From: Agaribacter marinus
GTDB lineage: Bacteria > Pseudomonadota > Gammaproteobacteria > Enterobacterales > Alteromonadaceae
Assembly: GCF_030160655.1 (NCBI RefSeq)
Contig: NZ_BSOT01000007.1
Location: forward strand, 124,001-188,000
DNA length: 64,000 nt
Reading direction: 5' to 3'
Notes under the pieces: model-generated
The model's input: only the letters and a program-made list of their open reading frames with translations
Databases searched by the model: none
Told to the model about the DNA's origin: nothing
Program-made: the position numbers and the translations under genes
Shown here: positions 25,330 through 32,525 of the stretch, piece after piece
Numbering within the stretch: the stretch's first letter is position 1
Layout of the letters: each line of letters opens with the position of its first letter

Positions 25330-27101
25330 AGTGGCTCAGCCTAAACAATTCCCCGCGTAATCCTCCGCGTAATTATCGTCAACGTCTAAATCGTTTGCGT
25401 TTGATAAGCCTGTTATTGTTTTTTACATTGTTTATCCCTGCAAGTGTACTTTCTTATCTCGGTTTTCAGCAGCTGAGTAAAGACACGTTAATAAATTACC
25501 AGCGACAAACCGACAAAATCACTGTTGCTTTAAATAAGCGACTATTTAAAAGGCTCGCCTATTTTAATGCGATTCAAAAACGGCAATTTGACTACTATTA
25601 CCTTGTGTATAACCCTGCCACTAAAGCGCTAAATGAAACGCTATCCAATTTGGCCGACCCAAGTAATTATGAAAGTAAACCTGGCTTGTTGGGTTACTAT
25701 CAAGTCGATATGAAAGGGCGGTTTAACAGTCCAATTTGGCCATACACCTTGCACTCGGAGAGTGAAAAAAAAGCGCTGACTGAACACTTGTCTAGCACAT
25801 TTGAAGCTCGTCGAAAACAGGCCTTGGAGTTGCAAGAGATTGTTTCTTTGTCTCAACAGTTCAAGCAGTTCGTTGCTGGTGGGATGATAGGCAATTCCGG
25901 ACGCTTTCACTTATTCGACGATGTGCCAAACTATTATATTTTTTATCGTGTGGTGTTGCTCAATGAGCAAACCAAATTGCAGGGTTTTGTGATAGAAAGG
26001 TCGTCGTACTTAAACTACGTTGTAAGCTCTGCACTCAATTCAATTCCCGTGGACATCGTACTTGCCATTACGTTGCACGATTCAAAACCAACGCCTTTTT
26101 ACAGTTATTTTATTGCGACTAGTGATGATAACGGTGAGGTGAACGTTCAACGGCGAGAACAAGATTCACCTCAATACACCCAGCAAATCTTAGGTAGTCA
26201 AACGCTAAATTGGCCCTATGGCAATCTGACTATTCATTATTCTACCGCGACTTTGAAACATTCTCCTCAGGGCTTATATAACTTAGTGCTGAACATCGTA
26301 TTGTTGGTGGCGATGGTAGGTAGCTGTTTAGGTTTTTATAAGATTGGTGTTAAACAACTTAAATTAGCGGAGCAGCGCTTGGGCTTTGTATCGTCGGTAA
26401 GCCATGAGCTAAAAACACCGCTTACTTCAATAAGGATGTACGCTGAAATGTTGGAATCTGGGCAAATGAATTCAGTTCAAGACCAAAAGGACTATTACAA
26501 TTTCATTCTGTCAGAAAGTGAGCGGCTTTCTCGTCTTATCGACAATACGCTAACGCTGTCTAAATTAAGTCAGCCGCAACAAAGCCTGAAAACTGAATTT
26601 GTCGAATTACCCGTTTTGAAAGATGTTATCCGATCAAAAGTTATGTCGCTACTTCAGACAAATGGCTTTGAACTCAATTTTTTAGGCAGCACTAGTGACT
26701 TTAGAAAGGTAAAAGTGAAGGTCGATTTAGATGCATTTTCGCAGGTCGTGGTTAATATTGCGGATAACTCTGTGAAGTTTTTTGGTGCTAGTAAAATAAA
26801 CGATATTAGCCGCAAAAAGTTGGATTTTACCTTTAATATAGATAAAGCAAATAACAATCGGATTATGTTAGAGATTCGAGACTATGGCCCTGGCATTACG
26901 TCAGCCCATGAGGAAAAGCTGTTTGAATTGTTTTACCGCGGTGGTGATGAACTTACTCGCATAGCACCAGGGACTGGTATTGGCCTTGCGCTAGTGCAAG
27001 AGTTGGTTCACGCCCAAAATGGGACAGTGAAGGCGGTTTCGATGTCTCAAGGGTTAGCACTACAAATTTCTTTAGTCGCATATATTGCACATAGTTTTTA
27101 A
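25326..27101 (+). CDS. Sensor histidine kinase, partner of the OmpR-type regulator
   Basis: 591 residues. It has membrane helix 1 at about 28-48 (LISLLLFFTLFIPASVLSYL), a large periplasmic sensor of about 270 residues without a recognised family, and helix 2 near 325-345. The HisKA domain has phospho-acceptor His in SSVSHELKTPLTSIRMYAEM (around residue 361). The HATPase domain has an atypical N-box region VVVNIADNSVKFFG, then RDYGPGI and GTGIGLALVQELV. Translation is coupled to the regulator gene by the overlapping ATGA. An intrinsic terminator lies about 145 bp downstream. The unusual large periplasmic region suggests a soluble or envelope ligand, possibly linked to the divergent receptor's substrate. 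Confidence 0.92.
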   Translation: MKWLSLNNSPRNPPRNYRQRLNRLRLISLLLFFTLFIPASVLSYLGFQQLSKDTLINYQRQTDKITVALNKRLFKRLAYFNAIQKRQFDYYYLVYNPATKALNETLSNLADPSNYESKPGLLGYYQVDMKGRFNSPIWPYTLHSESEKKALTEHLSSTFEARRKQALELQEIVSLSQQFKQFVAGGMIGNSGRFHLFDDVPNYYIFYRVVLLNEQTKLQGFVIERSSYLNYVVSSALNSIPVDIVLAITLHDSKPTPFYSYFIATSDDNGEVNVQRREQDSPQYTQQILGSQTLNWPYGNLTIHYSTATLKHSPQGLYNLVLNIVLLVAMVGSCLGFYKIGVKQLKLAEQRLGFVSSVSHELKTPLTSIRMYAEMLESGQMNSVQDQKDYYNFILSESERLSRLIDNTLTLSKLSQPQQSLKTEFVELPVLKDVIRSKVMSLLQTNGFELNFLGSTSDFRKVKVKVDLDAFSQVVVNIADNSVKFFGASKINDISRKKLDFTFNIDKANNNRIMLEIRDYGPGITSAHEEKLFELFYRGGDELTRIAPGTGIGLALVQELVHAQNGTVKAVSMSQGLALQISLVAYIAHSF

Positions 27102-27244
27102 GATAAAGGTCATCTATATCGAATTAAATATAGGTTGATTTGTTGGGGTAGATATGTAAAATATGTTGCAACCTTGTTAAAAAAATCAGTTTCATGTGTT
27201 GTCTTGCGATATTCCCTAGTCGTAATGTCTATTGCACAGTACTC

Positions 27245-27274
27245 GCCGTTTTCTTTTTAGAAAACGGCTTTTTT
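27245..27274 (+). terminator. Intrinsic terminator
   Basis: A perfect 10-bp stem GCCGTTTTCT/AGAAAACGGC with a TTTT loop and six T's after it, downstream of the histidine kinase gene. It lies just outside the 3' end of the convergent SDR gene. Confidence 0.88.
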
Positions 27275-27280
27275 ATGGAC

Positions 27281-28060
27281 TTAACTTATACTTAAACCGC
27301 CGTCGATAGGAATAACGGTCCCAGTTATCCAGGATGATTCACTTGATACTAACTGTAGCGCCATTGCGGCAACATCTTCTGGTTTTCCGAAGCATCCCAT
27401 TGGCTGAAATTTAGGCATATCTTCTTCATATTGCTCCGTAATTTCGGCATCACAGGTAGAAATTTTTTCAAAGGTTTTACCTACGATCATTCCTGGTGAT
27501 AGGGCATTTACTCTGACACCTTTGGGCCCTAGTTCTTTCGCAAGCGCCTTAGTCAATGAATTTAGTGCGCCTTTGCTAGCAGAGTAAACACTTGACGATT
27601 TGTCTGGTAGCATCTGATCGGCTAAATGGGAAGAGATGTTTAATACACAACCCTTACGTTTAGCGAGGTTAGCTTCAAATGCTTGAGTAAAAAAGAGAGG
27701 AGTACGTAAGTTGACGTTCATGATTGCCTCGTAATCATACACGCTGATTCGCTCTAAGTTTTTGAAAATTGCGGTGCCAGCATTGTTTACAAGTATGTCA
27801 ATGTTGCTAGTCAGCGATTGAATTTGGTCAATACATTTTTTAACGTATTCGAAATTGGATAGGTCGGTAGTAATTAGGTGGACATTTGCGCTTGTAAGCA
27901 TAATAAGCTGACGTCTAACTTCTTCGAGTCTATTCTTATTTCTTGCTATGAGTATTAGTTCGGCGCCCTGTTCGGCAAATCGTTTTGCAATGGCAAGTCC
28001 GATGCCTTCGCTAGCGCCTGTAATGATGGCGGTCTTTCCAGTTAATCGTTGAACGTACAT
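27281..28060 (-). CDS. Short-chain dehydrogenase/reductase (SDR)
   Basis: 259 residues, classical SDR length. The cofactor site is TGASEGIGLAI near residue 15, followed by NNAGTA. The catalytic Ser lies in VLNISSHL, Tyr and Lys in YSASKGAL (about 159-163), and the C-terminal signature is NALSPGMIVGKTF and ITGTVIPIDGG. An Arg at the end of strand 2 (LILIARNKNRLEEVR) favours NADP(H). The substrate is unknown; ketoacyl or sugar/steroid alcohols are common in the family. It is convergent with the kinase operon and divergent from the halogenase. Confidence 0.92.
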   Translation of the reverse strand: MYVQRLTGKTAIITGASEGIGLAIAKRFAEQGAELILIARNKNRLEEVRRQLIMLTSANVHLITTDLSNFEYVKKCIDQIQSLTSNIDILVNNAGTAIFKNLERISVYDYEAIMNVNLRTPLFFTQAFEANLAKRKGCVLNISSHLADQMLPDKSSSVYSASKGALNSLTKALAKELGPKGVRVNALSPGMIVGKTFEKISTCDAEITEQYEEDMPKFQPMGCFGKPEDVAAMALQLVSSESSWITGTVIPIDGGLSIS

Positions 28061-28243
28061 TCATTAAACCTAAGGTCAGATATGCTTCCTAAAAAGCATA
28101 TGGATCGCAAAAAGACGGTCGTTTGAATTCACTTTAATATAAATCCAAATCAGGCCCGTCATACGTTTACCTCAGTATTGCGTAACACATTACTGGGGTA
28201 TTGTTTAATTGGTTTGCTTGTACAACATATAAATAGACCTGCA

Positions 28244-28293
28244 ACATCCTAAACTCATTTCAACGTAAATGAAATATTTGTTGTTTGGGATGT
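28244..28293. promoter_or_regulatory. Inverted repeat with candidate MocR operator upstream of the halogenase
   Basis: ACATCCTAAAC (28244-28254) pairs with GTTTGGGATGT (28283-28293) with one wobble. Inside it a second hairpin, TCATTT/AAATGA, has a CAACGT loop. The 10-mer ACATCCTAAA recurs at 31430-31439, upstream of the MocR-type gene. The 344-bp gap 28061-28404 holds nothing else that I can see. Confidence 0.5.
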
Positions 28294-28404
28294 AAAAGTT
28301 GAGCGTAAGTGAGTGAGTTGTTCTTTACTGCGCAAATTAAAGCGATTAATGTATACAATCTTAAATCTGCTTATGTACAAAATTTATTATTTACAAGGAC
28401 ATAC

Positions 28405-29973
28405 ATGTCAGTTTCAATAAAATCAGTTGTTATTGTGGGCGGCGGCACGGCTGGTTGGATTACCGCGGGTGTGCTATCTGCAAAATTGATTGAGAAGTTT
28501 GGTGCAAATGCAAATGGGGCGCCAATAATTACACTCATTGAGTCTGACAAATTAGCGCCAATAGGTGTAGGCGAGGGGACGTTGCCGACAATGCGTTCTA
28601 CACTCTCAAGTATGGGGATCTCTGAATCAACCTTTATTAAAGAATGCAATGCGTCTTTTAAACAAGGATCGACGTTTCGAAAGTGGCGAACAAACGAGAG
28701 CAATGACGTATACCAACATCCCTTTTCTTTACCCGCGGAGTTTAGTACTAACAATCTGGCAGAGTATTGGTTGTCCAATGCTGAAGTAAATGAATATCAG
28801 GCTTTTGCTAATTTTGTTACGCCTCAAGCAAAGGTATGCGAGCAAAAGCTTGCCCCAAAACAAAGTACAACGCCGGAATTTGCAGCCGTTTGTAATTATG
28901 GTTATCACCTGGATGCGGGCAAATTTTCTAATTTCTTAAGGACGCACTGCATTAAAAACCTTCAAGTTAGGCATGTTGTAGATGAGGTCATCAATATTGA
29001 CAACCATCCTAATGGGCACATTAAGTCAGTAACGACAAAATCGAGTGGCGTCTTAGAAGGCCAATTATTTATCGACTGTACAGGAATAAGCGCTCTATTA
29101 ATTGGCAAACACTTAGGGGTAGGATTTATCTCTAAGAAAGATACGCTTTTTATTGATTCAGCGGTTGCCGCCCAAGCAGATTATGTTAACTCACATGCGC
29201 CAATAGAATCTAATACGCTATCTACTGCGCAGGCGGCAGGATGGATTTGGGATATTGGTCTGCCTTCTCGTCGAGGCATCGGTTACGCCTATTCAAGTCA
29301 ATTTGCCAGTAGAGATCTTGCTGAAGAGACATTGCAAGACTATATTCAGCATGAAAAATACGCCTTACCTACCGCAGACTGTCGTCACATTTCTTTTGAG
29401 CCAGGTCACCGTGAACGTTTCTGGTCAGGCAACTGTGTGGCAATTGGCTTGTCTGCTGGATTTGTTGAGCCACTAGAAGCGTCTTCATTAGCATTGGTTG
29501 AGTTGTCATGCAAAATGATTGCCGAACAATTTCCAGCCTCAACCTTTGCGTTGCCTCAGTTAGAAAAGCGTTTTAATGAGGTTTTCTTATATCGTTGGCA
29601 ACGTATCGTTGAATTTTTGAAGTTACATTATGTATTAAGTCAGCGGGCAGATTCTGCGTTTTGGGTACAAAACAAAGATCCACAAAGTGTGCCGGAGAGA
29701 CTTAAAGAGATGTTGGAGGGATGGAGATATCAAGCGCCATGGCATTATGACTTTGATCGAATAGAGATCTTTCCTTCCGCGAGCTACCAATACATTCTGT
29801 GTGGTATGGGGTATGCGCATGCGTTAAGCGGTATGGCTGTATCGAATAACATGGACGCTGTTGTCGCTAGACTTACATATGCAAATAAGAGTATGAGTGA
29901 AAAATATTTATCAGCGCTGCCTACAAACCGAGAATTGATAGAGAAGATTAAGCAAAAAAATTTGCCGATTTAA
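28405..29973 (+). CDS. Flavin-dependent tryptophan-halogenase-family protein
   Basis: 522 residues from ATG 28405, which has AAGGAC 4 bases upstream (the frame's earlier starts lack an RBS). The FAD-binding GxGxxG motif appears as VGGGTAGW (11-18) and the family's second glycine box as VGEGTLPT. The active-site lysine matching PrnA Lys79 is K86 in NASFKQGSTF. The halogenase motif WxWxIP reads WIWDIGL, with Leu for Pro at the end. FVEPLEASSLALVE near 365-380 supplies the conserved Glu. It would need FADH2 from a separate reductase. Its 3' end faces the MocR regulator 12 bp away. The substrate may be free tryptophan or another aromatic; marine members of this group are mostly untested. Confidence 0.9.
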   Translation: MSVSIKSVVIVGGGTAGWITAGVLSAKLIEKFGANANGAPIITLIESDKLAPIGVGEGTLPTMRSTLSSMGISESTFIKECNASFKQGSTFRKWRTNESNDVYQHPFSLPAEFSTNNLAEYWLSNAEVNEYQAFANFVTPQAKVCEQKLAPKQSTTPEFAAVCNYGYHLDAGKFSNFLRTHCIKNLQVRHVVDEVINIDNHPNGHIKSVTTKSSGVLEGQLFIDCTGISALLIGKHLGVGFISKKDTLFIDSAVAAQADYVNSHAPIESNTLSTAQAAGWIWDIGLPSRRGIGYAYSSQFASRDLAEETLQDYIQHEKYALPTADCRHISFEPGHRERFWSGNCVAIGLSAGFVEPLEASSLALVELSCKMIAEQFPASTFALPQLEKRFNEVFLYRWQRIVEFLKLHYVLSQRADSAFWVQNKDPQSVPERLKEMLEGWRYQAPWHYDFDRIEIFPSASYQYILCGMGYAHALSGMAVSNNMDAVVARLTYANKSMSEKYLSALPTNRELIEKIKQKNLPI

Positions 29974-29985
29974 TTCGTAGCCCAT

Positions 29986-31413
29986 CTAGATAGGAGATCG
30001 TTGTTTGCACATCTTACCTAATGTCAATAGTGCATCCTTTCTCTTGAAAGTATAAGCGTGAGCGAAGCTCAATCGAATGTGATGATCAAAGCGTTTCGAA
30101 TTACTGAATAAGCGTCCAGGTGTGATAACGATGCCCTGTGTCATCGCTTCGTGATACAGAGACAATGTATCGATGCGCCTGCTTAGTTCCACCCATATGC
30201 ATAAGCCACCATTTGGCACTCTATAGTCGTATTGAAACTGCCAATTTGCATGAATTAAATCTAACATTGAGTTGAGTTGCTGCTTCAGTGTTTTTCTCAA
30301 GTTGATTAAATGTCGTTTGTAGTGTCCTTCCGATAAAAAGGTGGCGATCCCTTCATGCACTGATATAGGAGATGCCAACTGATTTAGTAACTTGATGCGT
30401 AGTATTTTTTCTTTGTATTTATCATTGCAAACAATCCATCCTGTTCTGATATCCCTAGACAAGGACTTGGAAAACGAACTACAAATGATGGTGTTGTCGT
30501 GGCGGTCAAATGACCGGATTGGCTCGGGCCTGTAATCAAATCCAAGGTCACCATATATATCATCTTCAATGATCGTAAAATTATGCGTTGCGGCTAATTC
30601 AGCGATGGCTATTTTTTCTTCCCTGGGCATTAATGCGCCTGTTGGCGTCGCGAAATTTGCACTAATAACGCATGCGCTAATTTGCCACTTATCGCAAACG
30701 GCTTTTACATCAATTGCAGAAATCCCCTGTGTTGCAGACGCATTAATTTCGACAACGTTCAGTTTTAGTTGTTGAAGTATTTGTAGTACGCCATAAAAGG
30801 CTGGGCTTTCTACTGCAACAGTATCGCCTTCATTACAGCACGCGGAGAGGGTCAAATATAGACTGTTTTGACAACCATTGGTCAAACAGATGTTTTCGGG
30901 CGTAATGTCTATGGCTATTTGTTTATAGATATAGGCTAGTTGTTTTCTAAGCTCAAAGCTTCCTTCTGGCATGGCGTAGTAATCAGCTTTGGCTTTTGAG
31001 TTACATCGCATCGCTCTTCCAATATGGCGATTTAATAAGTCTAAATGAGTCGACGACTGAGTTGAATCTTCGCCACTAGGAAAAATATCAAACGCTGCAC
31101 TTTTCGCCATGATATCGTAAAAAATTTCTGGGACTTTGACTGGCCTGGGTATTGAGGTGCGAATTGTTTCATAATGAAGTGTTTGACTGTTATTTTGATA
31201 TTCACCTTCGACATAATAGCCTGAACGTGCCTTAGAATAGAGGATATGACTCGCTTCCATTTTTTGCAGGGCGGTTTGCACTGTCACTTTGGCCGCCGAA
31301 AACTCCCTGCTCAATTGGCGAATAGAGGGGATTCTTTCACCGACATGCCACTCTTTGCGACTTATTTTTTCGCTAAGTTCCTTGATTATGTATTCATATT
31401 TAAAATTAGACAT
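29986..31413 (-). CDS. MocR-type (GntR-HTH plus aminotransferase) transcriptional regulator
   Basis: 475 residues. The N-terminal GntR winged helix covers about 1-70 (ISRKEWHVGERIPSIRQLSR, then EFSAAKVTVQTALQKMEA). The fold-type I aminotransferase domain follows, with LTNGCQNSLYLTL, VAVESPAFYGVLQ, SANFATPTG, DDIYGDLGFD and the PLP lysine in CSSFSKSLSRDIRTGWIV (around 317). MocR regulators use PLP to sense amines or amino acids. The TTTAGGATGT sequence just upstream of its start (31430-31439) also occurs before the halogenase gene, suggesting a shared operator. It is convergent with the halogenase gene. Confidence 0.92.
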   Translation of the reverse strand: MSNFKYEYIIKELSEKISRKEWHVGERIPSIRQLSREFSAAKVTVQTALQKMEASHILYSKARSGYYVEGEYQNNSQTLHYETIRTSIPRPVKVPEIFYDIMAKSAAFDIFPSGEDSTQSSTHLDLLNRHIGRAMRCNSKAKADYYAMPEGSFELRKQLAYIYKQIAIDITPENICLTNGCQNSLYLTLSACCNEGDTVAVESPAFYGVLQILQQLKLNVVEINASATQGISAIDVKAVCDKWQISACVISANFATPTGALMPREEKIAIAELAATHNFTIIEDDIYGDLGFDYRPEPIRSFDRHDNTIICSSFSKSLSRDIRTGWIVCNDKYKEKILRIKLLNQLASPISVHEGIATFLSEGHYKRHLINLRKTLKQQLNSMLDLIHANWQFQYDYRVPNGGLCIWVELSRRIDTLSLYHEAMTQGIVITPGRLFSNSKRFDHHIRLSFAHAYTFKRKDALLTLGKMCKQRSPI

Positions 31414-31429
31414 ATCTTGTGTTAGTCAA

Positions 31430-31439
31430 ACATCCTAAA
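31430..31439. promoter_or_regulatory. Second copy of the candidate MocR operator 10-mer
   Basis: ACATCCTAAA, 17 bp upstream of the MocR-type start codon, identical to 28244-28253 before the halogenase gene. A shared site would fit one regulator controlling both. A 10-base match in two places is weak evidence on its own. Confidence 0.4.
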
Positions 31440-31612
31440 TTGTCCCTATTATAACTTAATAGTTTATATCTATTAATAGCAGTTTATGTAGGTATTCTAC
31501 TTGGAGGTTTTAAATAGCCGACGAGTACTAGAAGTAAAGATAAGTGAAGACAGAGAATAAGGGAGCGATGATTATTATATGACTACTAAGTGTATAGCGA
31601 ATATTCGTATAT

Positions 31613-31660
31613 AAAGCAGAGAGCCCACACTCCATTACAAAGTGCGGGCTCCCTGCTTTT
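31613..31660. terminator. Long hairpin, probable terminator
   Basis: Outer arms AAAGCAG/CTGCTTT, a single A/C mismatch, then inner arms GAGCCCACACT/AGTGCGGGCTC with one wobble and a 9-nt loop. T's follow on both strands (CTGCTTTT and CTGCTTTAT). It lies 21 bases past the stop codon of the small exported protein (minus strand). Confidence 0.75.
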
Positions 31661-31681
31661 GATCCTAAGCGTTTAGCTACA

Positions 31682-32176
31682 TTAACTAGCTATTGAGCTT
31701 GACTCATCAGTATCTAATACGACTTTACGGTTTTTAAATGTCTTTAGGAAGTGTGATAGCGATTTACCATTACATACCACGTTGGTATTACGCATATTGT
31801 GTTTGGAGCGTGCTGCTTTTTCACCCATAACGACAGCGTCTAAACATAGCTGTGATTCAGGTGAACGGTCTAATGCACTTAATGCAACTACTTGAATCGT
31901 TTTCTTTTCCGTAATACTCGACTTTTTGTCAAAATACTTTGCGGCAAATTCGTTGATACGCATGCCATTGCACATTACGCTGTTTTTGAAAACCGCGAAG
32001 CTTACTTTAGATTTTTGAACAATTTCTTTTGTTGCGTTCATTCCTTTAGTCGCGGCAGTGTAACAAGCTTCTGTTTCTAGGTTGTTGTTTACTTTTTCAA
32101 ATTCAACTTGGTTAGCTGAAACGCTAAGCGCAGTAAATGTCAATGCGGCAGATAAAATAAGTGTTGATGTTTTCAT
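31682..32176 (-). CDS. Small exported Cys-containing protein with an internal repeat
   Basis: About 164 residues from ATG 32176, with TTGGAGAAAC just upstream; the longer frame to 32227 is not supported. The signal peptide is MKTSTLILSAALTFTALSVS to ANQ. The mature protein has two similar halves, each with a Cys, a helix, then Val-x-Cys-Asn-Gly: ACYTAATKGM with SVMCNGMRINEFAAKYF, and LCLDAVVMGEKAAR with VVCNGKSLSHFLKTF. This CNG pattern resembles DUF3718-type proteins of Alteromonadales, a family without known function; I am not certain of membership. The two Cys pairs suggest disulfides in the periplasm. It is monocistronic with its own terminator. Confidence 0.75.
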   Translation of the reverse strand: MKTSTLILSAALTFTALSVSANQVEFEKVNNNLETEACYTAATKGMNATKEIVQKSKVSFAVFKNSVMCNGMRINEFAAKYFDKKSSITEKKTIQVVALSALDRSPESQLCLDAVVMGEKAARSKHNMRNTNVVCNGKSLSHFLKTFKNRKVVLDTDESSSIAS

Positions 32177-32525
32177 ATGTTTCTCCAAAAGCAGGTAAAG
32201 CGTATTTATGTTTGAATGCCAGCGCATTATGGTTGAAAAATGTATAAAAGGAAGTAAATCTAGGGATGGTGAGCTATACCTAAGTATGGTTGTTGAATGT
32301 GAAAATTAGCATTGGTTAAAAAATTTTATATATTAATCAAATGTTTGTGGGTTTTTGTTTGTTCGTGCCGAGACGAAAATTTGAACATACATGCAAGAAA
32401 AATACTGCTTGTTTTATATTAATATTTGATCATTATTTTAAATATAAAAAATAAAAATTATATGTCAATTATTTGTTGGGTGTTTTACCATAAACAACAC
32501 TGTATTAAATATGATTGAGAATTAA
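32177..32525. other. AT-rich region between divergent genes
   Basis: About 350 bp with the promoters of the small exported protein and the GH2 gene. Nothing else is recognised. Runs of A and T dominate 32400-32470. The GH2 gene has only a weak GAGAA RBS. Confidence 0.4.
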
